Positions 1-9,190 of a stretch of 64,000 bases of DNA are shown in pieces (position 1 is the stretch's first letter; each line of letters begins with the position of its first letter). The notes under the pieces were generated by a model. It was not told the DNA's origin. It did no database searches and saw only the letters and a list, made by a program, of their open reading frames with translations. The stretch is from Bradyrhizobium sp. CSS354 (lineage in GTDB: Bacteria > Pseudomonadota > Alphaproteobacteria > Rhizobiales > Xanthobacteraceae). Location: the NCBI RefSeq assembly GCF_029051725.1, contig NZ_JAACFU010000013.1:62001-126000 (forward strand). Reading direction: 5' to 3'. The position numbers were made by a program, and so were the translations under genes.

Positions 1-1119
1 GAGATAGGACTTGGCCTCGTCGAGCTCCTTCTGCGTCGGGCCTTCCTCTGCGATCCGGCGCACTTCCTTGTCGATGGCATCGATGGTGTCGCCGGCACGG
101 TCGGCACGGGTCCCGGTATTGCCGATGAAGACCGCCGAATGCTCCATCCAGAGCAGCGATTCGAATACCGAATAGGCCAGGCCACGCTTCTCGCGCACCT
201 CGCGATAGAGCCGCGAGGACAACCCGCCGCCGCCGAGGATGTGGTTGACGACATAGGCAGCCATGAAGTTCGGATCGCTGCGCTTCACCCCGGGGCCGCC
301 GAAGGTGATCACGGTCTGGGGCACGTCGAGCGTCACGAAGGCGCGTTGCGGCGGCTTGGCGGCCTCGACGTCGGGGACCGGCACGAGGTTGGCCTTGGCG
401 GGCAGGCTGCCAAACGTGTGGTCGAGCAGCTTGCCGAGCGTGGCTGGATCGACATCGCCAACCACCGCGATCTTCAGCGAGTCCTTGGCGAGCACGCGGC
501 CGACATAATCCTTCATGTCGGCCACCGTGATGGTCGGAACGCTGTCGAGATTGCCGTTGGACTGCCGGCTATAGGGATGATCGCCGAAGGCGACCTCCAG
601 GAATTTGCGGCTCGCGAGCGAAGTCGGGTTGGTGGTTTCGCGGCGCAGGCCCGAGATCACCTGCGAGCGGATGCGTTCGACATCGGCGGTTTCGAAATGC
701 GGCGAGGTCAGCGCGCTCCGCAGCAGGTCGAAGGCCTCGTCCTTGTTGTCGCGCAGCATGCGCAGGCTGCCGCGGAACGTGTCGCGGGTGGCGCTGAAGG
801 AGAGCTCGATGGCGCGGCGGTCGAGCCGCTCGTGGAAGGTCTTGGAATCGAGATCGCCGGAGCCTTCGTCGAGGAGATCGCCGACCAGATTGGCGACGCC
901 CGACTTGTCCTTGGGATCCTGGGCCGAGCCGCCGGCAAAGGAATATTCCATGGCGATCAGCGGCACGGTTGCATCCTGCACGAACCAGGCCTCGATGCCG
1001 CCCGGTGAGGTCAGATGCTGGATCTTTGCAGCCGCCCGTGACGGAGAGACCGCAGCGAGCGCGAGTGCTGCGCCGGTGGCAAAAGAGAATGCAACGCGTC
1101 GAAGGAAGGGATAAGTCAC
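1..1119 (-). CDS. M16 family peptidase-like protein, non-catalytic subunit (3' end outside window)
   Basis: Second of two adjacent M16 (insulinase/pitrilysin-like) genes, read from a GTG at 1119; the 3' end lies beyond base 1, so 373 codons are visible. Residues 1-30 form a signal peptide ending near SRAAA, which places the product in the periplasm. The M16 N-lobe follows, but where the zinc-binding HxxEH box should stand the sequence reads DEGSGDLDSKTFHERL, so the metal site is missing. This is the usual state of the substrate-binding partner in two-gene M16 systems. Its GTG overlaps the TGA of the upstream catalytic gene by four bases (GTGA), which suggests translational coupling. Heterodimer formation is inference. 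Confidence 0.86.
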   Translation of the reverse strand, partial: MTYPFLRRVAFSFATGAALALAAVSPSRAAAKIQHLTSPGGIEAWFVQDATVPLIAMEYSFAGGSAQDPKDKSGVANLVGDLLDEGSGDLDSKTFHERLDRRAIELSFSATRDTFRGSLRMLRDNKDEAFDLLRSALTSPHFETADVERIRSQVISGLRRETTNPTSLASRKFLEVAFGDHPYSRQSNGNLDSVPTITVADMKDYVGRVLAKDSLKIAVVGDVDPATLGKLLDHTFGSLPAKANLVPVPDVEAAKPPQRAFVTLDVPQTVITFGGPGVKRSDPNFMAAYVVNHILGGGGLSSRLYREVREKRGLAYSVFESLLWMEHSAVFIGNTGTRADRAGDTIDAIDKEVRRIAEEGPTQKELDEAKSYL

Positions 1120-2507
1120 GAACGCTTCTCCTCGCGCTTTGTGGTCGCGGTGTCCTTGATCAGATAGCCCGTCACCGAGCGCTTCTTCTCGAGCCATTTC
1201 TGCGCGACGGTGCGGACCTGCTCGGCGGTGACTGCGCGGATGCGATCTGGCCAGCTCCGGATGTCCTCGACCGACAGGCCCGTGGTCAGCGCGCCGCCAT
1301 ACCAGCGCGCCAGCACCGCCTGGTTGTCCTGGGCGTAGATCGCCTCGGCGATGAGCTGGGTCTTGACCCGCTCGAGATCCTCGGCGCGGATTGGATTCTG
1401 CGCGATGTCGGCAATGACGCCGTCGACCACCTGCTCGACCTCGGCGAAGCTGACGCCGGATTTGGGCGAAGCCGAGATCGCGAACTGGGTCGGGTCGAGC
1501 GAGATGCTCGAATAGCTGGCGCTGGCGGAGACCGCGAGCGGCTTGTCGACCACGAGCGCGCGGTAGAGATAGGAATTGCTGCCGCTGCCCATCAGCTGCG
1601 CCAGCACGTCGAGGGCCGCGCTTTCGCCGGCCGCAGCCGTGGTCGCCGAGGGCACCAGATAATAGCGCCGCAAGCCGGGTTGCTCGACGCGCGGATCGGC
1701 CAGGGTCACGGTGCGCGGCGCCGCGGGCTCCGGCTCCTGCGGGCGGACGCGGCGCGCCGGGATTGCGGGCTGGGCCGGGATGGAGCCGAAATTGCGCTCG
1801 ACCAGCGGGCGGATGTCGGCGGGCTCGACGTCGCCGGCGATCACCAGGATCGCGTTGTTCGGCGCATAGAAGCGGCGGTAGAAGGCGAGCGCATCCTCGC
1901 GATCGAGCTTCTCGATCTCCTGGTGCCAGCCGATCACAGGCCGGCCGTAGGGATGGTTGAGATAGAGCGCGGCCATGATCTGCTCGTTCAGCCGCGCGTC
2001 CGGATTGTTGGCGACGCGCATGTTGTATTCTTCGAGCACGACGTCACGCTCGGGCAGCACGTTCTCGTCCTTGAGGATCAGGCCGGTCATGCGGTCGGCC
2101 TCGAACTCCATCATCTTCGGCAGCTGCTCTTTCGGCACGCGCTGGTAATAGTTGGTGTAGTCCACCGAGGTCGAGGCGTTCTCGTTACCGCCGACGCGGA
2201 GTACGGTCTGGGAGAATTCGCCGACCGGATGCTTCGATGTGCCCTTGAACATCAGGTGCTCGAGGAAGTGCGCGAGCCCGGACTTGCCCGGCGTCTCGTC
2301 CGCCGAGCCGACCTTGTACCAGATCATTTCCGTGACGACGGGCGTGCGGTGGTCGGGAATCACCACGACCTGCATGCCGTTTCCAAGCGTGAAGCTGGCG
2401 GGCGGGGCCGATGTCACCGTGGTCTGCGCAAGGGATGCGCCGGCCGTCAGGACACTCGTCGAAAGCAGCGCGGCAAGGAGGCGGGCAGCCGATCGGTAAG
2501 AGGACAT
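1116..2507 (-). CDS. M16 family zinc metallopeptidase, catalytic subunit
   Basis: Periplasmic zinc peptidase of the insulinase family, 463 aa with the start at 2507. A signal peptide covers residues 1-28 (cleavage after SLAQ). The inverted zinc motif HFLEH is at residues 80-84 (His80, Glu83, His84), and the downstream acidic stretch with ERDVVLEEYN carries the third ligand. The C-lobe lies at about residues 200-430. I chose the ATG at 2507 because AAGGA sits five bases upstream and the signal peptide begins there; an in-frame start at 2606 would add 33 residues ahead of the signal peptide. The gene is coupled to the non-catalytic partner downstream. The substrate is unknown; family members degrade peptides. 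Confidence 0.92.
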   Translation of the reverse strand: MSSYRSAARLLAALLSTSVLTAGASLAQTTVTSAPPASFTLGNGMQVVVIPDHRTPVVTEMIWYKVGSADETPGKSGLAHFLEHLMFKGTSKHPVGEFSQTVLRVGGNENASTSVDYTNYYQRVPKEQLPKMMEFEADRMTGLILKDENVLPERDVVLEEYNMRVANNPDARLNEQIMAALYLNHPYGRPVIGWHQEIEKLDREDALAFYRRFYAPNNAILVIAGDVEPADIRPLVERNFGSIPAQPAIPARRVRPQEPEPAAPRTVTLADPRVEQPGLRRYYLVPSATTAAAGESAALDVLAQLMGSGSNSYLYRALVVDKPLAVSASASYSSISLDPTQFAISASPKSGVSFAEVEQVVDGVIADIAQNPIRAEDLERVKTQLIAEAIYAQDNQAVLARWYGGALTTGLSVEDIRSWPDRIRAVTAEQVRTVAQKWLEKKRSVTGYLIKDTATTKREEKRS

Positions 2508-2707
2508 CATGATCCTTATGAAAGGCCGAGCCCGGATGTCCGGCTCGGAGGCACGGCATGGTACACCGTGCGGCAAACGCTTCGCGTCACGAAGCAGAGA
2601 ACTCAACTCGGGCGCAAGTTACTGATAAGCAATCAAGACCGCGTCCGGCGCGCACGAGCCGCCGGCGCGGGACCGCGTCTGCCGGATATCGCGAAGGGAC
2701 AGGAGGG

Positions 2708-3433
2708 CTATTGTTCCTTGTCCTTGCCGGACATAATGTCGAAATAGGTCCGCCGTGTCTTGTCCTCTCCGGCGCCATAGGCGTAGCTCGGTGACGGCGT
2801 CTGGTAGCCGGGCGGCGGCTCGACCAGCGACTGGCGCGGCGGCTCGGTCGTGAATTGCTTGGCCTCGCCTTTGTTGTTCGACATCATGCCCCACAGACCG
2901 CCGGTGAAGCCGAGTTGGGCGGGGCTGAGCGACGGGTTGCCGTTGGTGCCCGGCTGAATAGGATCGTTGCTCGTGCGCTCGGGTGCGGCTGTCCTGCCCA
3001 CCTCCATCTCGGCGGGTGACAACGCCCGCCCTGCCTGCCAGCTCTCCGTCGCCTTGACGGCCTTCTTCCGCTGCGCGATGGCCTCCTTGCGACGTCTCTC
3101 GTCAGGGTCCTTCGGCCAGTTCGGTGCGTTCTTGGCTTCGGTTCCGGCGGGCGGCGGCAGGTCGAGCTTGGGCGGTACCACCAGCGGCGACCGCTCGCGG
3201 TATTCGATACCCTTCTTCTCCATGCTCTTGGCGCCGATGCCCGACATCAGATTGTCGATGAGCTTCTCTTCGAAGGTCATGTCGTCATCGTCCTCGCCGT
3301 CGTCACCGGCGCGGGCGGCGCCGGCCGACATGACGAGACCGATGCCGAGCGCGACAGCGGACCATTTCAACGCCCGCCAGAACCCCTGCCGGGGGTCTCC
3401 AACCATCGAACTGCTGGTCTTCGAGCTGCGCAT
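2708..3433 (-). CDS. Secreted protein of unknown function, acidic N-terminus
   Basis: I do not recognise a named family. The 241-aa product begins with a basic stretch and a hydrophobic segment (about residues 20-42, ending SAGAARA) that reads as a signal peptide. A run of aspartate and glutamate (GDDGEDDDDMTFEEK) follows. The rest is hydrophilic, Pro- and Lys-rich, and looks largely disordered, with a short glycine-rich patch (GFTGGLWGMM) near residue 175. The start at 3433 is chosen because it sits directly before the signal peptide; another ATG at 3481 with GAGGG upstream is possible. The gene lies downstream of lspA on the same strand, 97 bases away, so the two may share a transcript. Confidence 0.7.
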   Translation of the reverse strand: MRSSKTSSSMVGDPRQGFWRALKWSAVALGIGLVMSAGAARAGDDGEDDDDMTFEEKLIDNLMSGIGAKSMEKKGIEYRERSPLVVPPKLDLPPPAGTEAKNAPNWPKDPDERRRKEAIAQRKKAVKATESWQAGRALSPAEMEVGRTAAPERTSNDPIQPGTNGNPSLSPAQLGFTGGLWGMMSNNKGEAKQFTTEPPRQSLVEPPPGYQTPSPSYAYGAGEDKTRRTYFDIMSGKDKEQ

Positions 3434-3530
3434 CACTGTACCTGTTCCAAATTGTGGCAGTTTGCCGCTCTCGCGCGGCATAATCCCTCGCAAAAGCAAG
3501 GTTCCGCCTGCCGGTCCGTATCGGCCGGGA

Positions 3531-4025
3531 TCAGGGCGCTTTTGCGGCGGGTACCCCCAGGAAGGAATCATACAATAGCGCCGCCACGCCAGCAACGATG
3601 GCCACGTCCGCGAGGTTGAACACGTACCAATTATAGGTATTTCCGCCGATCTCGACGTGGAACAGGGCGAAATCGACCACCGCGCCATAGGCCACGCGGT
3701 CGATGCCATTGCCGATCGCGCCGCCGATGATCAGGCCGAGCGCGATGGTTGCCAGCAGGGTGTGCGAGCGGGCCATCCAGATCGCCAGCGCAACCACGGC
3801 GAGGACCTTCACGGCCATCAGCGCCAGTTGCGCAGCCTGGCCGTCGTTCTGGAGCCAGCCGAAGCTGATGCCGATGTTCCAGGCCAGCACCAGGTCGAAG
3901 AACGGGGTCACCTCGACCGCGCCGCGACGGGCAAGGTCGAACACATTCAGCAGCCAGAGCTTTGAGGCCTGGTCGGCCACGAGGGTGACCAGGGCCGCGA
4001 GGATGCCGGCACGGAGCGGGGTCAT
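3531..4025 (-). CDS. lspA: Lipoprotein signal peptidase (signal peptidase II)
   Basis: Aspartyl membrane protease that removes the signal peptide from diacylglyceryl-modified prolipoproteins at the inner membrane. The 164 aa match the family length. Four membrane segments are visible, with the conserved boxes in order: DQASK (18-22), NIGISFG (50-56), GGAIGNGIDR (101-110), VVDF and FNLAD. The catalytic aspartates are Asp118 (VVDF) and Asp140 (FNLAD), 22 residues apart. Lgt, which acts one step earlier on the same substrates, is encoded at 38.7-39.5 kb, not next to it. ileS lies 156 bases upstream on the same strand, an ileS-lspA order common in proteobacteria. Confidence 0.97.
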   Translation of the reverse strand: MTPLRAGILAALVTLVADQASKLWLLNVFDLARRGAVEVTPFFDLVLAWNIGISFGWLQNDGQAAQLALMAVKVLAVVALAIWMARSHTLLATIALGLIIGGAIGNGIDRVAYGAVVDFALFHVEIGGNTYNWYVFNLADVAIVAGVAALLYDSFLGVPAAKAP

Positions 4026-4048
4026 GGGCAGTTGGCCACATCACGCTC

Positions 4049-4176
4049 CGTCGTCGGCCTGGCGAAAGCCAGCACCCATGCTCCGAGGCGGTCGTTGTTT
4101 GAAAGACTTGTGGTCATCAGCCTTCGTCGCAATTGGCGGCGGTGGTAATGGTCCTGGCTTTCGCCAGGACGACGGT
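4049..4176. repeat. Palindromic intergenic repeat, family A
   Basis: About 128 bases whose ends are inverted copies of each other. The core CTGGCGAAAGCCAG stands near 4059 and its complement near 4153, each flanked by GTCGTC-type ends. It lies between ileS and lspA. Three more copies are at 29381, 30784 and 58794. The form resembles REP or MITE-like elements; no coding capacity. Confidence 0.85.
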
Positions 4177-4181
4177 GAGAC

Positions 4182-7181
4182 CTAGATGCTGACCCCCAGC
4201 GCCTTCCATTCGCGCAGCGCCTTGGCATCGCGCGGGGTGACGTCTGGATATTCGGGATCCTCACCCACCATCGGCGAAATCTTCCAGGAACGAGCGCATT
4301 TGGTGCCGACCGCCTTCTCCACCACGACAGCGACGCCTGGAACGGCATCGAGACGGAATGCGGAAGCCGGCGCCTCGCCCTCGCGCACCTCGTAATTCGA
4401 GGTGATGCAGATTTCCGCGAGGTCGGTGTCGAACAGCGTCGCCAGCATGTCGCGGTCGGCGACATAGATCACCGGTGATGCCTCCAGCGACGAGCCGATG
4501 TTCTTGGCGGCGCGTTCGAGCTCCAGCGCACCGGTGACGACGCGGCGGACGTTGCGGATCGCTTCCCATTTCGCGGCGAGCTTGTCGTCGCGCAGGCTTT
4601 CGAGGTTCTCCGGAAATAGCGTCAGGTGCACCGAGGGCTCGGCGTCGGGCCTGTACATGCGCCAGGCTTCCTCCGCGGTGAAGCTGAGGATCGGCGCCAG
4701 CCATTTCAGGATCGAGCTGCACAACAGGTCGATCGTGGTCAGCGCCGCCTTGCGCGTCAGAGAGGACGGCGGATCGCAATACAGCGTGTCCTTGCGGATG
4801 TCGAAATAGAACGCCGAGAGCTCGCTGTTCAGGAAGGCGGACAAGGTTGCGACCACGGTCTTGTAGTCGAACTCCTGATAGGCCTTGCGGACGACGGCAG
4901 CACGGACCGCGAGCTCGTGCAGCATCAGCCGTTCGAGCTCAGGCATGTCGGCGGGCGCGACTGCGTCGGCCGGCTTGTAGTGATCCAGCGTTCCCAGCAT
5001 CCAGCGCACGGTGTTGCGCAGCTTGCGGTAAGTCTCGATGGTGTTCTTCAGGATCTCCGGGCCGATGCGCTGGTCGTCGGCATAGTCGGTGGCGCAGACC
5101 CACAGGCGCAGGATATCCGCGCCCGAATCCTTGATCACCTTCTGTGGCTCGACGGTGTTGCCGATCGACTTCGACATCTTGCGGCCGTTCTCGTCGAGCG
5201 TGAAGCCGTGGGTGAGCACGATGTCATAGGGCGCGCGGCCGCGCGTGCCGGCGCTCTCCAGCAGCGACGAGTGAAACCAGCCGCGATGCTGGTCGCTGCC
5301 TTCCAGGTACATCACGGTGTCGTTGCCGCCGTCGACCTTGCGGACGATGTTGCCGAGCTGCGGGAAGTTCTGGCGATCCTCGAGCACGAAGGCGTGCGTG
5401 GAGCCGGAATCGAACCAGACGTCGCAGATGTCGTCGATCTTCCTCCAGTCTTCCTTCGCGCGCGATCCAAGGAAGCGCTCGCGGGCGCCTTCCATGTACC
5501 AGGCGTCGGCGCCTTCCTCCATGAAGGCCTCGGTGATGCGCTGATTGACGATTTCGTCCTGCAGGATCTCGGCCGAGCCGTCGCTCTTCTCGCGCACGAA
5601 CACAGCGATCGGAACGCCCCAGGCGCGCTGGCGCGAGATCACCCAGTCCGGACGATTGGCGATCATGCCGTTGATGCGGTTCTCACCCGACGGCGGCACC
5701 CATTGCGTGACCGAGATCGCATGCAGCGCGCGGGCCCGGAGTGTATCGCCCTTCTTGGCGTGGCCATCGTCGCTGATGTCCTTGTCCATCGCGATGAACC
5801 ATTGGGGCGTGTTGCGGAAGATCACCGGCTTCTTCGAGCGCCATGAATGCGGATATTGGTGCTTGAGGCGGCCGCGCGCGAGCAGCTTGCCAGCCTCGAT
5901 CAATGCCTTGATCACGGCCTCATTGGCATCGCCCTTTTCGCCCTTGTCGTTGAGCACGCGCTTGCCGGTGAAGCCAGGGGCCTGCGCCGTATAGGCGCCG
6001 TTCTCGTCGACAGTGTAGGGGATAGCCGTCGAGATGCCGCGCTGATCGAGCTCGCGGGTGTTGGCCATCCAGACGTCGAAGTCCTCGCGACCGTGGCTCG
6101 GGGCGGTGTGCACGAAGCCGGTGCCGGTATCGTCGGTGACATGCTCGCCGGCGAGCAGCGGCACGATAAACTCGTAACCGCCATCGAGGCCGCGCAAGGG
6201 ATGGGCGCACTCCACGGCGTCCAGCGTATCGCCGGGAATGTCGCGCACCTTCTCATAGGCCGTGACGCGCGCCTGCTTGAACACCTCTGCGGCGAGCGCA
6301 TCGGCCAGGATCAGGAGATCGCCGGTCTTCGCCCAATTGTCCGCAGCCGCATCCGTCACCTTGTAGAGGCCGTAGGCGATCTTCGGTGAGAACGAGATCG
6401 CGCGGTTGCCGGGCAGTGTCCACGGCGTGGTGGTCCAGATCACGACCGAAGCATTGGCGAGCGCACCATGTGCCGGGGACGTGACGGGAAACTTCACCCA
6501 AACCATGTCGGAGGTGTAGTCCTCGTACTCGACCTCGGCCTCGGCGAGCGCGGTCTTCTCGACCACGCTCCACATCACCGGCTTGGAGCCGCGATACAGC
6601 GTGCCGTTGGCGGCGAACTTCATCAGCTCGCGGGCGATCTGCGCTTCGGCGGGATAGCTCATCGTCTGATAGGGATGATCCCAGTCGCCGATGATGCCGA
6701 GCCGCTTGAACTCCTCGCGCTGCACGTTGATCCAGTGCGTCGCATAGGCGCGGCATTCCTTGCGAAACGCCACCATCGCGGCGGAGTCGCGGAAGTCGGG
6801 CTTCTGCTTGCCCTTGGAGCGGTAATTCTCCTCCTCGATCTTCCATTCGATCGGCAGGCCGTGGCAGTCCCAGCCGGGCACATAGTTGGAGTCGAAGCCA
6901 AGCATCTGCTGGCTCTTGGTCACGACGTCCTTGAGGATCTTGTTCAGCGCGTGCCCGATATGGATGTTGCCATTGGCGTAGGGCGGGCCGTCATGCAGCA
7001 CGAATTTGGCGCGGCCCTGGGCTTCCTGGCGCAGCCTGTCGTAAAGGCCGATGTCGTTCCAGTATTTCAGCAGCTCCGGCTCGCGCTGCGGCAGGCCGGC
7101 GCGCATCGGGAATTCGGTCTGCGGCAGGAACAGGGTTTTCGAATAGTCTTTAGCTTCGGATTTTTGGGACTTGTCGGACAT
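4182..7181 (-). CDS. ileS: Isoleucine--tRNA ligase
   Basis: Class I aminoacyl-tRNA synthetase that charges tRNA-Ile, 999 aa. The HIGH signature is at residues 74-77 (NIHIGHALNK) and KMSKS at 668-672. Between them lie the connective-peptide editing domain and WVISRQRAWGVPI, and the anticodon-binding region follows. The C-terminus keeps only one cysteine of the zinc-binding region (GTKCARSW); a second Cys pair like that of E. coli IleRS is not present. The start at 7181 is the first ATG and gives a normal charged leader. The reading frame is intact throughout. Confidence 0.98.
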   Translation of the reverse strand: MSDKSQKSEAKDYSKTLFLPQTEFPMRAGLPQREPELLKYWNDIGLYDRLRQEAQGRAKFVLHDGPPYANGNIHIGHALNKILKDVVTKSQQMLGFDSNYVPGWDCHGLPIEWKIEEENYRSKGKQKPDFRDSAAMVAFRKECRAYATHWINVQREEFKRLGIIGDWDHPYQTMSYPAEAQIARELMKFAANGTLYRGSKPVMWSVVEKTALAEAEVEYEDYTSDMVWVKFPVTSPAHGALANASVVIWTTTPWTLPGNRAISFSPKIAYGLYKVTDAAADNWAKTGDLLILADALAAEVFKQARVTAYEKVRDIPGDTLDAVECAHPLRGLDGGYEFIVPLLAGEHVTDDTGTGFVHTAPSHGREDFDVWMANTRELDQRGISTAIPYTVDENGAYTAQAPGFTGKRVLNDKGEKGDANEAVIKALIEAGKLLARGRLKHQYPHSWRSKKPVIFRNTPQWFIAMDKDISDDGHAKKGDTLRARALHAISVTQWVPPSGENRINGMIANRPDWVISRQRAWGVPIAVFVREKSDGSAEILQDEIVNQRITEAFMEEGADAWYMEGARERFLGSRAKEDWRKIDDICDVWFDSGSTHAFVLEDRQNFPQLGNIVRKVDGGNDTVMYLEGSDQHRGWFHSSLLESAGTRGRAPYDIVLTHGFTLDENGRKMSKSIGNTVEPQKVIKDSGADILRLWVCATDYADDQRIGPEILKNTIETYRKLRNTVRWMLGTLDHYKPADAVAPADMPELERLMLHELAVRAAVVRKAYQEFDYKTVVATLSAFLNSELSAFYFDIRKDTLYCDPPSSLTRKAALTTIDLLCSSILKWLAPILSFTAEEAWRMYRPDAEPSVHLTLFPENLESLRDDKLAAKWEAIRNVRRVVTGALELERAAKNIGSSLEASPVIYVADRDMLATLFDTDLAEICITSNYEVREGEAPASAFRLDAVPGVAVVVEKAVGTKCARSWKISPMVGEDPEYPDVTPRDAKALREWKALGVSI

Positions 7182-7382
7182 GAGGCTGACTGGCTCGGAA
7201 GGGCGCGGGAACGGATGGCGATGCGGAATCGCGGGTGAAACGACAACATCCCGGTCTTGCGCCGAGCCGAAGGCTCAGGCGGAAGCCGGGCCGCTAATCC
7301 CTATGATGCGCCGCGCAAACATGGCTCTCCATAGCAGGGGGGCGGAGGAAGCGCAAAAGGTTCGGCGCGCCGATTTCCGACC

Positions 7383-8354
7383 TCAATCGATGGCGCCAAG
7401 CCTCGGAAACGCGTTCGGGGCGGCGTCGAGCATGGCCCGGGCGCGGGCAGAATCGTCGTCCATCTGGCGGATCAGGGCCTCCAGGCTGTCGAATTTCAGC
7501 TCCTCGCGAATGAAGCCGATAAAGGCGCAGTCGAGCGTCTGTCCGTAAAGATCGCCCTTGAAGTCGAACAGGAAGATTTCCAGCAGCGGTGCGCCGTTAT
7601 CGAAGGTCGGGCGGCGGCCGAAGCTTGCCACGCCGTCGAGCCGCTCCGCGCCGCGGCCGACTCGCACCGCATAGATGCCGTGCTTGAGGCCGCAATTGGC
7701 ATCGAGGCGGATGTTGGCGGTGGGATATCCGAGGTCGCGGCCGCGCTTCTCGCCGTGGATGACCTCGCCGGTGATGAACCAGGGCGCGCCGAGCATGGCC
7801 GTGGCCTCGTCGAGTTGGCCTTCGGCGAGCGCGATCCGGATCGCGCTGGAAGAGACCGGCCGCTCGTCGATATCGACATGCGGCTGCACGTCGACCTCGA
7901 TGCCGAGCCGGGGCGCCTCGTTGACCAGGAGGCTCGGCGAGCCGACCCGACCCTTGCCGAAATGGAAGTCGTAGCCGACGGCGATTCCACCGATGCCCAG
8001 GCGACCGATCAGGTCATGGTGAATGAAGTCTTGCGCGCTGGTCCCGGCGCGGGACTTGTCGAAGGTCATAACCACGGCGCCGGCAAGTCCGGTGCCGGCC
8101 AGAAGCCGCAGCTTGGCACGCTCGTCCGTCAGGCGGAATTGCGGGGTGTTGGGGCTGAAAAACCGGCGCGGATGCGGCTCGAAGGTCAATGCCAGAGCAG
8201 GGCGGCCATGTATCCTGCCCATTTCCAGGGCTGCGGCGATCACGGCGCGATGGCCGAGATGAACGCCGTCGAAATTGCCCATGGCGACCACGGCACCCCT
8301 TGCAATGGCGGAGTCCGGTGTGGTGTCGCGGATAACGGTAAAATGCGGAGCCAT
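7383..8354 (-). CDS. ribF: Bifunctional riboflavin kinase / FAD synthetase
   Basis: Converts riboflavin to FMN and then FAD in the cytoplasm; 323 aa, normal for RibF. The N-terminal nucleotidyltransferase domain (about 20-180) carries GNFDGVHLGH, the HxGH-type adenylyl-transfer site. The C-terminal kinase domain (about 190-310) carries the RDLGYPTANI motif with the PTAN residues that bind flavin and metal. The gene is divergent from the CheY-like gene at 8585, with 230 bases between them. The FMN-riboswitch-controlled ribH2 is about 24 kb away, so flavin genes are dispersed here. ileS lies downstream on the same strand after 201 bases. Confidence 0.97.
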   Translation of the reverse strand: MAPHFTVIRDTTPDSAIARGAVVAMGNFDGVHLGHRAVIAAALEMGRIHGRPALALTFEPHPRRFFSPNTPQFRLTDERAKLRLLAGTGLAGAVVMTFDKSRAGTSAQDFIHHDLIGRLGIGGIAVGYDFHFGKGRVGSPSLLVNEAPRLGIEVDVQPHVDIDERPVSSSAIRIALAEGQLDEATAMLGAPWFITGEVIHGEKRGRDLGYPTANIRLDANCGLKHGIYAVRVGRGAERLDGVASFGRRPTFDNGAPLLEIFLFDFKGDLYGQTLDCAFIGFIREELKFDSLEALIRQMDDDSARARAMLDAAPNAFPRLGAID

Positions 8355-8473
8355 CAGGGGAATTCTCGAACCGGCGGGACCGGCCGGGACCGTGGCGTGA
8401 TGGGCCGGATGAAGTCAAGCGGGAGGGGGCGGCCGCATCGAAAGCGATTTCAGTCCACCGGGGGCGTTCCCAG

Positions 8474-8490
8474 TTAACGCGCTGTTTAAC
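8474..8490 (+). promoter_or_regulatory. Possible CtrA-like half-site pair upstream of the CheY-like gene
   Basis: TTAACGCGCTGTTTAAC stands 95 bases before the start at 8585. It fits the CtrA pattern TTAA-N7-TTAA with one mismatch, or exactly with eight spacer bases. It is weak evidence alone; it matters mainly because a clearer array occurs at 18054. Confidence 0.3.
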
Positions 8491-8584
8491 GCCTTGGTGC
8501 TAGTCCTTGGGCGTGGAACCGCGGGGCTCCGGCCCGGCAGGTCCGATCGTAAATATTTCCTGGGTTTGCGTTGGGGGAGTCGAG

Positions 8585-8980
8585 ATGGCGGTTGATTTGT
8601 CGATGTCGGTTCTGGTGGTTGACGACTACAGCACCATGATCCGTATCATCAGGAACCTCCTGAAGCAGCTTGGCTTCGAGAATATCGATGATGCAAGCGA
8701 CGGTTCGGCAGCGCTGAACAAGATGCGCGGCAAGAAGTACGGGCTCGTGATTTCCGACTGGAACATGGAGCCGATGACGGGTTACGACCTGCTGCGCGAA
8801 GTGCGCGCGGATCCGAACCTCGCCACCACGCCCTTCATCATGATCACGGCCGAATCGAAGACCGAGAACGTGATCGCGGCCAAGAAGGCCGGCGTGAACA
8901 ACTACATCGTCAAGCCGTTCAACGCGGCAACGCTGAAGACCAAGATCGAGGCGGTCTTCCCGGACATGGCAAGCGCGTAA
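8585..8980 (+). CDS. Single-domain CheY-like response regulator
   Basis: A stand-alone receiver domain of 131 aa with no output domain. The acidic pocket is Asp13-Asp14 (VLVVDDYS), the phosphoacceptor is Asp58 (VISDWNM), and the switch residues are Thr88 (MITAES) and Lys110 (YIVKPF). The start at 8585 is preceded by GGGGGAG; a longer reading from 8507 lacks a ribosome site and adds non-domain sequence. Many Rhizobiales carry this type for chemotaxis signalling to the flagellar motor, but no che, fli or mot gene is visible nearby, so its partner kinase is unknown. A CtrA-like site precedes it. Confidence 0.92.
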   Translation: MAVDLSMSVLVVDDYSTMIRIIRNLLKQLGFENIDDASDGSAALNKMRGKKYGLVISDWNMEPMTGYDLLREVRADPNLATTPFIMITAESKTENVIAAKKAGVNNYIVKPFNAATLKTKIEAVFPDMASA

Positions 8981-9016
8981 GGCGCGCTTGGCCGGATAAT
9001 AATCCATCATTGGGAT

Positions 9017-9138
9017 CGTCATGCCCGGGCTTGTCCCGGGCATCCACGTTTGGGGCTGCAAAGAAGGCGTGGATGGCCGGGGCGTAGGCGAGCGGGAGCG
9101 ACGCCGTCCTACGGCCGACTGTGCCCGGCCATGACGGC
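9017..9138. repeat. Palindromic intergenic repeat, family B
   Basis: Starts with the near-perfect hairpin ATGCCCGGGCTTGTCCCGGG and ends with the complementary GCCCGGCCATGACG, so the whole element can fold back. It fills the gap between two convergent genes (8980 and 9191). Other copies: 29066 (half) and 42339. Confidence 0.85.
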
Positions 9139-9190
9139 GTCCGGGGGCTTAGCAATTGGTCTAGGTAGGCGACGCTTCAAGCCGTAGCCA

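Noticed and set aside
969..2747. A 592-codon plus-strand frame opposite the M16 genes
   Set aside because: The minus strand encodes signal peptides and HFLEH; the plus frame has Arg- and His-rich nonsense composition and no ribosome site.
9017..9138. CRISPR repeat or tandem array
   Set aside because: The repeated units are solitary palindromes between genes, without regular spacers or cas genes.
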